Below are positions 16,993 to 26,027 of a stretch of DNA of 64,000 bases, piece after piece (position 1 is the stretch's first letter; every line of letters begins with the position of its first letter). This DNA is from Actinomycetes bacterium. GTDB taxonomy: Bacteria; Actinomycetota; Acidimicrobiia; Acidimicrobiales; Microtrichaceae. The stretch covers positions 1 through 64,000 of the forward strand of contig JAAEPF010000002.1 in assembly GCA_024222295.1 (NCBI GenBank), read 5' to 3'. A program made the translations under genes and the position numbers. The notes under the pieces were generated by a model, which worked only from the letters and a program-made list of their open reading frames with translations, searched no databases and was not told where the DNA came from.

Positions 16993-19900
16993 ATGCTGTT
17001 CGACGGAACGCGTCCCTGGCTGGATCCGGCCGCCACAGGCCTCAACCGGCTGCCGGTAAGGCCCGCCACGGTACCGTGCCCCGATGCCGTCACTGCGCGA
17101 CGGCTGGATCCCGCCGAGTCGCCCTGGTGGCTGTGCCTCGACGGCACCTGGGAGTTCCGGATGCTGGCCGGTCCGGGGCAGCTCACGCGGGGTCACCTGG
17201 GCTCCACGTCCGCCCCGGACAGCATCGACGTGCCTGGAGCATGGACCACCCAGGGCTTCGGCAACCCGCACTACACGAACGTGGTGATGCCGTTTCCCGG
17301 AGAGCCTCCGTCGGTGCCCGACGACAATCCCACCGGGGTGTACCGCCGCGAGGTGAAGGTGCCGCGCGGCTGGGCCGGCCGTCGCTGCGTGCTGCGCGTG
17401 GGTGGGGCCGAGTCGATGGTGTTCGTGTACGTCGACGGGGAGGCTGTCGGCTATTCAACCGACTCCCGACTGCCCGCCGAGTTCGACCTCTCGCCCCACG
17501 TGCGCGCCGGTCACAGCCACACCCTTGCGCTCGTGGTCGTCAAGTGGTCGGCACAGAGCTGGGTGGAGGACCAGGACCAGTGGTGGCACGGAGGGCTTCA
17601 GCGCAGCGTCACGCTGCACAGCACCGCCGAGTCGCACCTCGCGTCGGTCGCACTGACCCCCGGCCTCGTGTCGCTGCCGCGCGCAAGCCGCGCAGCGGTT
17701 GGCAGCCTGGCGGTGGAGGTGGCCGTGGACGGTCCGGCTCGCAGCGAGCCGGGTTGGAGCGTCGAGGTCCGCGTGGAGGGCCGGCGCCGAAACCTGCTGG
17801 CAGGGACCGGTCGGGTTGCTCTGCCGCACTGGGACGACACCTCGAAGCTGGCTCAGCTCGGCGGAGCCATGTTCACCGAGCCGGGCACCCTGCGAACCAC
17901 TCTGGAGGTGCCGGAGGTGGAGCCGTGGTCGGCCGAGTCGCCGGTGCTGCACACAGCCCTGGTGGTGCTTCGTTATCCCGATGGTGCGGTCGTGGAGGTC
18001 AACGCGCTGCGAACAGGCTTTCGCAGCGTCGAGGTGGCGGATCGCGAGCTGCGGGTCAACGGAGCGCCGGTGATCATCCGCGGGGTCAACATCCACGAGC
18101 ACGATCCGCTACGGGGACGGGCTGTGAGCCGGGACCAGACCCGCCGCGACCTGTGCATGATCAAGGCCGCCAACCTCAACGCGGTGCGGGCGGCGCACTA
18201 TCCCCACGACGAGCACTTCGCGGAACTCTGTGACGAGCTGGGGCTCTACGTGGTCGACGAGGCCAACGTGGAGAGCCACGCCCGCCAGTGGTCGCTCTGC
18301 CACGACAGCCGTTACGTGCGCACGATCACCGAGCGGGTCGAGCGCATGGCTCGCCGCGACGTGCACCACCCGAGCGTCATCCTGTGGTCGCTCGGCAACG
18401 AGTCCGGCTACGGGCCGGCCCACGACGAGGCGGCTGCCTTCCTGCGGCGCTTCGACCCGAGTCGGCCACTCCAGTACGAGGGGCCCTTCATGTACGACCT
18501 GGATGCGGAGGCGCCCGTGAGCGACGTGGTGTGCCCGATGTACACCTCGCCCAGCGAGATCGTTGACTGGGCAGAGCGCGCCCGGGACCCGCTCAGGCCG
18601 CTCATCCTGTGCGAGTACTCCCACGCAATGGGCAACGCCTGCGGTTCCCTGCACGAGTACGACGACGCCTTCGAGTCCCAGGCCGGGTTGCAGGGCGGGT
18701 TCATATGGGAGTGGGTCGAGCACGGTCTGGCCCTCGGGGAGGACCGGGGCCCCGACGGTGCGCCGAGCTGGGGCTACGGAGGCGACTTCGGCGACGACCC
18801 CGAGGAGGGCAATTTCGTGCTCGACGGCCTTGTGGGCGCGGACCGTGAGGAACGGCCGGTACTCACCGAGGTGCGTTGGCTGGGCCGACCCGTGAGGTGT
18901 GTGCAGAGCGAGGTGGCGGAGCGCTCGGCTGCGCTCACGCTCGCCAACACGCGCTGGTTCACCGACACCTCCGACCTCGTGGCGGACTGGGAGCTGACAG
19001 CCGACGGCGAAGTTGTCGCAGCCGGTGACGTGAGCGGCAGGCCGATCGCCCCTCGTTCACAGCGCACGGTGAAACTCAGGTGGCCGGCGTCGGCCAGTAG
19101 GCGCGGTGCCGAACACCACCTGACGCTGCGGTGGCGCCAGCTTCGGGCCACACCATGGGCACCCAAGGGCGCACTGGTGGGTTGGGAGCAGCTCGAGGTG
19201 CCGGTGGCCGGTCCACCGGTCAGCCGCAGCGGTGACGATCAGGTGGAGCACGCGTCGTCGCGCCGTGTGCGCCGCGACCTGCCGGCCGGTTTCGAGACTG
19301 AATGGACGCCCACGTTGTTCAGGGCGTTGACCGACAATGACGGGATCTCGCAGGGTTGGATGCGTGGCCTCAACGGGTCGCTGAATCGCTGGGTCAACGA
19401 CCTCGGCCTCGACCGCTGCCGGTGGGAACCGGAGGCCGGGGAGCTGCGGCCCGCAGTCGATGCACCACCGATGGGGGTGGACCTCGAGGTCGAGGAGCTC
19501 GTGGACTCGTGGCATCGGTACCGCTTCGTGTTCGAGCTGCCGACAGAACTGGCCGACCCGCCCCGGCTCGGGGTCGTGTGGCGCTTGCCGGCGGCACTGG
19601 ACCAGCTGAAGTGGTTCGGTGACGGACCCGCCGAGTCGTATCCCGACCGTCGTTGCGGCGCCTTGGTGGGACAGTGGAGCTCCACGGTGGCGGATCAGTA
19701 CGTGGGCTATGGCATGCCCCAGGAGCACGGCCACCACACGGGCATGCGTTGGGTTGCGTTGCAGGGCAGCGGCGTGGGCGTGCTGGTGGGCAGCAATGGC
19801 ACCGGAGGCTTCTCGGCGCGGCACCACAGCGACTCCGAGCTCTGGGAGGCCCGCCACACAGGTGAGCTGGCCGGCGCCGCAGATGCAGCCTCTACATGGC

Positions 19901-20100
19901 TGGCAGTCGACGTGGCACAGCGCGGTCTGGGTCAGTCGTCACTTGGTGAGGAGACGCGTGCGAAGTACCGCATCGCCGCCGGTAGCCACACCATGGACCT
20001 GCTGGTGCGCGGGCTGGGCCCGCGCGAAGACCCGGCGGTCGTGTGGGCAGGGCGGCCGCGCCTCAGAGGGGCTGGCCGATCCTCTCGGCAGCCTCGCTGA
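16993..20100 (+). CDS. lacZ: Beta-galactosidase, GH2 family
   Basis: A 1035-residue protein of the same length and layout as E. coli LacZ (1023). It has an N-terminal jelly roll with GAWTTQGFGNPHYTNV, immunoglobulin-like domains, the TIM barrel and a large C-terminal beta domain. The acid/base Glu470 is in LGNESGYG and the nucleophile Glu541 in LCEYSHAMGN, with GGFIWEWVEHG following. It should hydrolyse lactose or other beta-galactosides in the cytoplasm; no signal peptide is present. TAACCT (16981-16986) lies 6 nt before the ATG. Its last 38 bp overlap the end of the convergent CoA-transferase gene, so the C-terminal tail (about RSSRQPR) is encoded on both strands. No permease or LacI-type regulator is adjacent. 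Confidence 0.93.
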   Translation: MLFDGTRPWLDPAATGLNRLPVRPATVPCPDAVTARRLDPAESPWWLCLDGTWEFRMLAGPGQLTRGHLGSTSAPDSIDVPGAWTTQGFGNPHYTNVVMPFPGEPPSVPDDNPTGVYRREVKVPRGWAGRRCVLRVGGAESMVFVYVDGEAVGYSTDSRLPAEFDLSPHVRAGHSHTLALVVVKWSAQSWVEDQDQWWHGGLQRSVTLHSTAESHLASVALTPGLVSLPRASRAAVGSLAVEVAVDGPARSEPGWSVEVRVEGRRRNLLAGTGRVALPHWDDTSKLAQLGGAMFTEPGTLRTTLEVPEVEPWSAESPVLHTALVVLRYPDGAVVEVNALRTGFRSVEVADRELRVNGAPVIIRGVNIHEHDPLRGRAVSRDQTRRDLCMIKAANLNAVRAAHYPHDEHFAELCDELGLYVVDEANVESHARQWSLCHDSRYVRTITERVERMARRDVHHPSVILWSLGNESGYGPAHDEAAAFLRRFDPSRPLQYEGPFMYDLDAEAPVSDVVCPMYTSPSEIVDWAERARDPLRPLILCEYSHAMGNACGSLHEYDDAFESQAGLQGGFIWEWVEHGLALGEDRGPDGAPSWGYGGDFGDDPEEGNFVLDGLVGADREERPVLTEVRWLGRPVRCVQSEVAERSAALTLANTRWFTDTSDLVADWELTADGEVVAAGDVSGRPIAPRSQRTVKLRWPASASRRGAEHHLTLRWRQLRATPWAPKGALVGWEQLEVPVAGPPVSRSGDDQVEHASSRRVRRDLPAGFETEWTPTLFRALTDNDGISQGWMRGLNGSLNRWVNDLGLDRCRWEPEAGELRPAVDAPPMGVDLEVEELVDSWHRYRFVFELPTELADPPRLGVVWRLPAALDQLKWFGDGPAESYPDRRCGALVGQWSSTVADQYVGYGMPQEHGHHTGMRWVALQGSGVGVLVGSNGTGGFSARHHSDSELWEARHTGELAGAADAASTWLAVDVAQRGLGQSSLGEETRAKYRIAAGSHTMDLLVRGLGPREDPAVVWAGRPRLRGAGRSSRQPR

Positions 20101-21370
20101 GCTCGCTGCGGAAGTCAGGGTGGGCGATGGCCACCAGGGCCTGCGCACGCTCGGTCACGGTGAGTCCCGACAGCTCCGCGGTGCCGTACTCGGTGATGAT
20201 GACGTCGACCTGGTGGCGCGGCGTGGTGACTGTCATCTCTGGCGCGAGGTTGCCGGTGATGCGGCTCGCCCGGCCCTCGGAGAGAACGGAGGACGATCGC
20301 AGGCAGAGCAGGGACCGGTCCTCGACCCGCAGCCCTGCGCCGGCGAGGAAGTCCTCGTGGCCGCCGGTGCCGGAGTGCTGCTGGCCGCCGATCGTGTCCG
20401 CTGCCACCTGGCCGTAGAGGTCGACCGCGGTCGCACCGTTGATCGAAACGAAGTGGTGGTTCGCCGCGATCTTGCGGGCGTCGTTGACGATGTCGACCGG
20501 CAGGAAGCGGACCTCCGGGTTGCCGTCGAGCCAGGTGTAGAGCTCGGGCGTGCCCGCAGCGAACGTGGTGATCGAGTAACCGTCGTACTCGCCCTTGTTG
20601 GAGTTGGTGACCTTGCCGGCCTCGTGCAGCTTCATGAGCCCGTTGGTGAACATCTCGGAGTGGACTCCGTAGCCACCGCCCGGGCCTTCGGCCAGCAATG
20701 TGGCGATCAGTGAGGGAATCGCACCGATTCCGGTCTGCAGTGTTGCCCCGTCGGGAATGAACGCACGGGCGTGTCCTGCGATGACGCGGTCGGCATCAGA
20801 CCCTGCCGCGTCGGGCAGGTTCACCGGCTGGCCTTCGCTCTCGAACGCGATGTCGACCTCGTCGAGGCTCAGGCTGTGGGTGTGCTCCGGCGGGAGACCC
20901 AGCGTGCGGGGAAAGTGCTCGGAGTACTCCACGATCAGCAGCCGGTCGGGGTCGGCCGCGCAGCGGTGGAGCTCGTCGACCGTGGCCCCCGCGTGCAGCG
21001 ACAGCGACATTTTGCCGTCGGCGTCGGGTGGAGCGGCGGCGGTGGCCATCACCCTTGGAGCCAACTGCTGCACGATGGGTCCGAAGCGGCGGAAGTCGGC
21101 CGGGACGTAGTCGATGTCGGCGCCCGAATCGCGCAGGAACCGCTCGGCTGGGCCATAGAAGCCGCTGCGGTAGCGAACGTTGGGTTGGGTGAAGATCGAG
21201 TAGAGGTCGGTGAGCAACGCCCCGAAGACCTGCAGGTCCACCCAGTCGTCGCGGTCACCGAGTGCGTGGAGAAACGCCGGCGGGTGGGCAGGTCCGAGCC
21301 CCAGTGCAAGTACGTCGGCGGAGCCGAGTGCTGCAACTGCCTCGGCGGGTGAGTCGACCGTTTTCGCCAC
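20063..21370 (-). CDS. Acetyl-CoA hydrolase / 4-hydroxybutyrate CoA-transferase family protein
   Basis: A 435-residue class I CoA-transferase-like enzyme, similar in length to acetyl-CoA hydrolases and 4-hydroxybutyrate CoA-transferases. It has the C-terminal domain signature GYGVHSEMFTNGLMKLHEAG with the catalytic Glu (GVHSEM), and LQTGIGAIPSLIATLL before it. The motif SGTGGHEDFLAGA near residue 345 is also typical. It should exchange or hydrolyse acyl-CoA thioesters. The start is GTG 21370 with GGAG nine bases upstream. The neighbouring divergent gene encodes an acyl-CoA ligase, so the pair may handle the same acid. The 3' end overlaps lacZ by 38 bp. Confidence 0.82.
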   Translation of the reverse strand: MAKTVDSPAEAVAALGSADVLALGLGPAHPPAFLHALGDRDDWVDLQVFGALLTDLYSIFTQPNVRYRSGFYGPAERFLRDSGADIDYVPADFRRFGPIVQQLAPRVMATAAAPPDADGKMSLSLHAGATVDELHRCAADPDRLLIVEYSEHFPRTLGLPPEHTHSLSLDEVDIAFESEGQPVNLPDAAGSDADRVIAGHARAFIPDGATLQTGIGAIPSLIATLLAEGPGGGYGVHSEMFTNGLMKLHEAGKVTNSNKGEYDGYSITTFAAGTPELYTWLDGNPEVRFLPVDIVNDARKIAANHHFVSINGATAVDLYGQVAADTIGGQQHSGTGGHEDFLAGAGLRVEDRSLLCLRSSSVLSEGRASRITGNLAPEMTVTTPRHQVDVIITEYGTAELSGLTVTERAQALVAIAHPDFRSELSEAAERIGQPL

Positions 21371-21448
21371 TATTGTTCGCTCCGTCCGTTGGGGCCCGGT
21401 GTCGGGCCGTTGCACGGCGAACGTAGCGGACCGACACGGAGGATACGT

Positions 21449-23077
21449 GTGAATCTGGCCAATGTCTGGGAGGCAGTCGCGGACGAACTCGGTGAGCTTC
21501 CTGCCCTCGTGCACGCAGAGCAGGCGACGAGCTGGGCCGATTTCGAACGACGCTCGGCCCGGGTCGCGGCACACCTCGCCTCGGCCGGCGTGGGCGCGGA
21601 TTCGAAGGTGGCGTTGTACCTCTACAACTGTTCCGAGTATGCCGAAGCCACGTTCGCGGCATTCAAGCGCCAGGCGGTGCCGGTCAACGTCAACTACCGG
21701 TACCTGGCCCACGAACTCGAGTACCTGCTCGACAACTCCGACGCCGAAGCCGTAGTGGTTTCCGCCGAGCTCGTCGAACGGCTCGCCGAGGTGCTGGTGA
21801 ACGTGCCAAGGGTGTCGACGGTCCTCGTCGTCGGCGCCGAGCGGGGAACAGACCTGCCCGAAGGGATGCACAGCTTCGAGCAGGTGGCGACGTCAGGCAC
21901 TCCGGCCACGCGGGTCGAGGGTGAGATGTCACAGCTGTGGTTCCTCTACACCGGCGGCACCACGGGGATGCCCAAGGGCGTGATGTGGCCACATTCCAGC
22001 CTGCTCACTGCGTCGGCTCCCACGTTCAGGATCGTGGGCGCTGACGTGCCGACCACGCCGGCGGAGGCTGCCGAGGCCGCCAGGCGGTTCGCCGACGCGG
22101 GCCGCTCGGTGCGGATGCTGGCCGCCGCGCCGCTCATGCACGGCACTTCGGGCATCCCGATGATCGGCGTACTCAGCGCGGGCGGCACGATCATCACGCT
22201 CACGTCGCACTCGCTCGATGCAGAGGAGCTCTGCGCGGCGGTGCAGCGTGACCGGCCCGGTCAGCTCAACATCGTCGGCGACGCGTTCGCCAAGCCGATC
22301 GTGGCCGAGCTCGAGCGGGCAAGGGCTGTCGGCAAGCCGTGGGACTTCTCATCGCTCAAGGTGGTCGTCAGCTCGGGCGTGATGTGGGCACGAGAGACCA
22401 AGGAGGCCCTGCTCGAGCACTGCGACGCCGCGCTCGCGGACCTGCTCGGCTCTTCGGAGGGGTTGGGTATCGCAAGCTCCGTGTCCAGGCGCGGTGCGAG
22501 CACCGCCACCGCGAAGTTCACGCTGGGGGACAACGCCACGGTGCTCACCGACGACGGCCGCGTGGTCGAGCCCGGCTCCGGCGAGCAGGGCGTGCTGGCG
22601 GTGGGCGGCCCGATCCCGGTCGGCTACTACAAGGACCCCGCCAAGACGGCCGCGACCTTCCGCGAAGTCGACGGCAGGGTCTGGTCGGTGCCCGGCGACC
22701 ACGCAACCGTGGAGGCCGATGGCACGATCACGTTGCTCGGGCGTGGATCGGTGTGCATCAACACCGGCGGGGAGAAGGTGTACCCCGAGGAAGTCGAAGA
22801 GGTGCTGAAGGAGCACGAGGCCGTGCACGACGCGAACGTCGTGGGCATCGCCGACGACAAGTGGGGTCAGATGGTGTGCTCAGTCGTGTCGCTGGAGCCC
22901 GGCAGCGGTGCCGATGAGGCCGATCTGCAGGCGTGGTGCAAGCAGGAGCTTGCGGGCTACAAGTGCCCCAAGGTCATCGAGGTCGTCGATTCGGTACAGC
23001 GCGGCCCCAACGGCAAGCCCGACTACAAGTGGGCGCGTTCGGTGCTGGCCGCGGCGGGCACGGGTGAAGCCGGCTGA
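21449..23077 (+). CDS. Acyl-CoA synthetase (AMP-binding, FadD-like)
   Basis: A 542-residue ANL-superfamily ligase that activates a carboxylic acid with ATP and CoA through an acyl-AMP. The P-loop LYTGGTTGMPKGVMWPH (about residues 172-188) is intact. The later motifs are LLGSSEGLG in place of the usual YGSTE, VPGDHATVEADG and the hinge region LLGRGSVCINTGGEKVYPEE. The catalytic Lys is in RGPNGKPDYKWA near the C-terminus. Chain-length preference is unknown. GGAGG 6 nt before GTG 21449 sets the start. It is divergent from the CoA-transferase gene. Confidence 0.88.
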   Translation: MNLANVWEAVADELGELPALVHAEQATSWADFERRSARVAAHLASAGVGADSKVALYLYNCSEYAEATFAAFKRQAVPVNVNYRYLAHELEYLLDNSDAEAVVVSAELVERLAEVLVNVPRVSTVLVVGAERGTDLPEGMHSFEQVATSGTPATRVEGEMSQLWFLYTGGTTGMPKGVMWPHSSLLTASAPTFRIVGADVPTTPAEAAEAARRFADAGRSVRMLAAAPLMHGTSGIPMIGVLSAGGTIITLTSHSLDAEELCAAVQRDRPGQLNIVGDAFAKPIVAELERARAVGKPWDFSSLKVVVSSGVMWARETKEALLEHCDAALADLLGSSEGLGIASSVSRRGASTATAKFTLGDNATVLTDDGRVVEPGSGEQGVLAVGGPIPVGYYKDPAKTAATFREVDGRVWSVPGDHATVEADGTITLLGRGSVCINTGGEKVYPEEVEEVLKEHEAVHDANVVGIADDKWGQMVCSVVSLEPGSGADEADLQAWCKQELAGYKCPKVIEVVDSVQRGPNGKPDYKWARSVLAAAGTGEAG

Positions 23078-23107
23078 CGCGGACGCTTGATGGCCTGCCG
23101 CGCCGAC

Positions 23108-25108
23108 TCAGACGAAGGCGTGCTCCAGCTCGGCGACGCGCCGGGAGACGTCGTCGAGTGGAACCGGCTCGGACAGCAGGAATCCCTGTGCCAGATCGCA
23201 CCGCATCGAGCGCAGGGCCGAAAGCGTGGGTTCGTCGGCGACGCCGAGGGCGGTGACCTCGATGCCGAGCTGGTGGCAGAACTCGATGGTGGACTGCACC
23301 ACCGTGGCGTCCGCCGGAATCGATGTGAGCGTCGCGATGTAGCTGCGGTCGATCTTGAGCCCGTCGACCGCCAGATCCGACACCGTGGAGAGCGAGGTGT
23401 AGCCGGCGCCGAAGTCGTCGATCACCACGGCGAGGCCGATCGAGCGCAGCCGCTCGACGAGCTCTGCGCCCCGAAGTGGGCTGTCGGTGAGGGCGGTCTC
23501 GGCGACTTCCACTTCCAGGCGTCCGGTGACATCGATGCCGTCAGCGTGCAGCAGCCGGATGAAACCGTCGAGGTCCTCGCCGTTGCCGAAGGCCGACAGG
23601 TTGATCGCCACCTTGAGCCCGTCGTGCAACCCGCTGAGCGCGTTGGCGGCAGTGGCCGCTTCGCCGATCACCCAGCGGGGGAGTGAGTCGACCACACCCG
23701 ACTGGCTGGCGAGTTCGAGCGCTGACAACGAGTTGTCGGCCGATCCGCCCCAGCGCAGGAGAGCCTCGACCTTGGCCACGCGGCCTGTTCGCAGGTCGAT
23801 GATGGGCTGGTAGCGCAGCTCCATGTCGCCCGAGCCGATGCTGTCGCGGACCTGGTGGAACAGCCCGCTCGGGAGCTGGCGGCCACCCTCGGAGTGAAGT
23901 GCCCAGGTGCGATCCTCCGCGGCGGCGCGCCGGGCTGCGGATTCGGCATCGCGCAACAGGCGCTGTGGAGCGTCGCTCGTGGCGGCGGCGGAACCGCCCA
24001 CCACTGCGTCGACAGCCACCGCATCGCCGTCCACATCGAAGGCGATCGCGAGCGCTGCTGCAGCGGTCTGTGCAAGGCCCCCCAGCTCGTCGGCGTGTGA
24101 CAACGGCGGAGGCAGCACGGCCAGCCGGCACTCGCCGACGCGGGCGATGAGCGCCCCCGGGGTCATCGTGCCCTCGAGGCGGCGGGCGACCTCGCGGATC
24201 ATCTGGTCGTCGGTATCCGTGGTGCGCATGTCGACGGCCAGCATGCCGATCGTGGCCGCCTCGCCGTGGGCCAGTTCGACCAGGCGGTCCTCAAGCATCG
24301 CGAGGTTGGCCAGGCCGGTGCGCTGGTCGTGCAGGGCCCGGTGGCGCAGGTGCTCCTCGAGCTCGGCCTGCTGGGTCACATCGCTGAGGCGCAGGGCCAC
24401 CGACCCGTCGGACAGCCGGCTGAGCTCGGCATCGAGGAGGCGGCCGGGGAACTCGGCCATCTGAAGGCGCCCGAACTCGATCGACTCGCCGGTGTGGGCG
24501 ACGTCGAAGGCAGAGTTGCGGATCAGGTTGAGCGACACGTCGCCGAAGATCTCGTCGAGCAGCCCGACGCTCTGGCGGCGGATCAGCTCCGCAGCGGAGC
24601 CGTTGAGGTCGATCACCGACACGGATGCGAGGTGGGCCTGGTCCTCGAGGGTGAGTATCAGCAGTGCGTCATGCGATTTGTCGAGCAGTTCCTCGGCCCG
24701 CCGACGGCGGCTGCGTGCAGTGGTGTCGTTGGACACGTCGACCAAGGTGAACGTGAGCGGGCGGTCGGGGCCCGAGTCCTTCACCCCGAAGCGGAACGAG
24801 TGGTAGGTGCCGTCGGCATGGCGCAGGCGTACCACCGCGGCTTCGCTGGATGGGTCACTCGCCGCGGTGCGGAATTCGGGCAGGTCCTCGACGTGCACGA
24901 TTGCCCGCAGTGTGCCCGGGGTGAGGAACGCCGCTGGATCCCAACCGAGCAGATCGAGCACGGACCGTGACATGTGGTGGTTGTCGGCGCCCGCGGCGGT
25001 TTGCTGCACGAGAACGACTCCGGAATCGGTGAGGCTCTGGTCGTATGCCGACCTGACCGAATCGAGGTGCCGCGCCGCCGTCCGCCTTCGCATCAAAGGG
25101 AATCCCAC
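23108..25108 (-). CDS. PAS-GGDEF-EAL signalling protein with degenerate active sites
   Basis: A 666-residue soluble sensor. Two PAS-like segments (about residues 20-130 and 150-270) precede a GGDEF-like domain (about 275-420) and an EAL domain (429-666). The GGDEF signature is replaced by VGECRL, so diguanylate cyclase activity is unlikely. In the EAL domain EALLRW (Glu448), NLSA, IDDFGAGYTSL, LKIDR and DLAQG are kept. The usual EGVE is LGVA (about residues 621-624), removing an expected catalytic Glu. It is probably a c-di-GMP effector or weak phosphodiesterase. The start GTG 25108 lies 7 nt after TATTGT (25116-25121); upstream in-frame codons lack this support. Confidence 0.8.
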   Translation of the reverse strand: MGFPLMRRRTAARHLDSVRSAYDQSLTDSGVVLVQQTAAGADNHHMSRSVLDLLGWDPAAFLTPGTLRAIVHVEDLPEFRTAASDPSSEAAVVRLRHADGTYHSFRFGVKDSGPDRPLTFTLVDVSNDTTARSRRRRAEELLDKSHDALLILTLEDQAHLASVSVIDLNGSAAELIRRQSVGLLDEIFGDVSLNLIRNSAFDVAHTGESIEFGRLQMAEFPGRLLDAELSRLSDGSVALRLSDVTQQAELEEHLRHRALHDQRTGLANLAMLEDRLVELAHGEAATIGMLAVDMRTTDTDDQMIREVARRLEGTMTPGALIARVGECRLAVLPPPLSHADELGGLAQTAAAALAIAFDVDGDAVAVDAVVGGSAAATSDAPQRLLRDAESAARRAAAEDRTWALHSEGGRQLPSGLFHQVRDSIGSGDMELRYQPIIDLRTGRVAKVEALLRWGGSADNSLSALELASQSGVVDSLPRWVIGEAATAANALSGLHDGLKVAINLSAFGNGEDLDGFIRLLHADGIDVTGRLEVEVAETALTDSPLRGAELVERLRSIGLAVVIDDFGAGYTSLSTVSDLAVDGLKIDRSYIATLTSIPADATVVQSTIEFCHQLGIEVTALGVADEPTLSALRSMRCDLAQGFLLSEPVPLDDVSRRVAELEHAFV

Positions 25109-25249
25109 GCCGGTCACAATAGGTCGTGGACCGGGTCCCGGCCGAGTTATGGGGCGACTTGTCGGCAGGGTCCACCGGCGCCGCGGGCCGGCCGGATAGC
25201 TTTTTGGTGCGGACGGAATCCGGGGCCATTCACGCGCACAGGTGGCCCA

Positions 25250-25420
25250 ATGAACAAGATCGTCCAACTCATTGCCGTGCTCGCCGCTTCAGTGGTCGTG
25301 GTGGCGCTCTGGCGCAGCCCGGCCGCTGCCGCAGGTGATGTCGGCGAAGTGATCGGCTGGGCAGCAGGGCTGGTACAGGAAGCGGTCGGACGGTTCGCCG
25401 ACTTCCTCGCCGAGTTCTGA
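25250..25420 (+). CDS. Small exported or membrane-anchored protein
   Basis: A 56-residue protein with an N-terminal hydrophobic segment (IVQLIAVLAASVVVVALW), an AAAA cleavage-like stretch and a short amphipathic mature part ending in RFADFLAEF. No family is recognised. AGGTGG sits 5 nt before the ATG, and TAGCTT at 25197-25202 may be the promoter. The stop is 3 bp before the PH-domain membrane protein gene, so the two form an operon and the peptide may assist that protein. Confidence 0.6.
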   Translation: MNKIVQLIAVLAASVVVVALWRSPAAAAGDVGEVIGWAAGLVQEAVGRFADFLAEF

Positions 25421-25423
25421 CCC

Positions 25424-26020
25424 ATGTCCGGTCAACAAGACAGCTACGCGACACGGATGTCGCTTCGCGACCGCGTCCAGTCGTGGCATCCCGACGAGTT
25501 CATCCGCGACCTGATGGTCGAGGGCGAGGACCCGTACGCCATCGAGAAGCCGGAGTGGCGGCTGGTGGTGCTCGACCAGACGCCACTGGCTCTGGGAGGG
25601 GTGTTGCTGGCAGTCGTCGCCGGATCCGTGGTGGGTGCCGGACTGGGGTTGGTCGTTGGTGTGGTGCTGCTGGGCGCAGTCGCCTGGAGGGCCCTCGATG
25701 CCTGGCACACGCGCTATGTGCTGACCGGATTCAGGGTCATGAGGGTCTCGGGAGTGCTCGATCGCAACGCAGAGTTCATCCCCTGGCGCAAGGTCACCGA
25801 CGTGAGCCTGCGCCGTTCGTTCTGGCAGCGGATGGTCGGTGCGTCGACGATCCGCATCGAGTCCGCCAACGAAGCGTCGCAGTTCCGCGAGATGACCGAC
25901 GTGAGCAACCCGCGCGCGTTCTTCCGCACCCTGCAGGACCTCACAGCTGCTTACAGCGGCAATGTGGAAGTGGAAGGACTCGAGCCGATCGACTTCACCA
26001 GGTTCTCTCCGCGGCGCTGA
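25424..26020 (+). CDS. Membrane protein with bacterial PH (bPH2-type) domain
   Basis: A 198-residue protein. The N-terminal 40 residues are charged and cytosolic (WHPDEFIRDLMVEGEDPY). Two hydrophobic spans follow (PLALGGVLLAVVAGSVV and GLVVGVVLLGAVAW). The C-terminal domain starts RYVLTGFRVMRVSGVLDRN and continues with PWRKVTDVSLRRSFWQRMVG, the pattern of YdbS/YdbT-like PH folds that sit on the inner membrane surface. The biochemical role of the family is unclear. It is co-transcribed with the small protein upstream and convergent with valS (7 bp gap). Confidence 0.75.
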   Translation: MSGQQDSYATRMSLRDRVQSWHPDEFIRDLMVEGEDPYAIEKPEWRLVVLDQTPLALGGVLLAVVAGSVVGAGLGLVVGVVLLGAVAWRALDAWHTRYVLTGFRVMRVSGVLDRNAEFIPWRKVTDVSLRRSFWQRMVGASTIRIESANEASQFREMTDVSNPRAFFRTLQDLTAAYSGNVEVEGLEPIDFTRFSPRR

Positions 26021-26027
26021 ACAGGGC

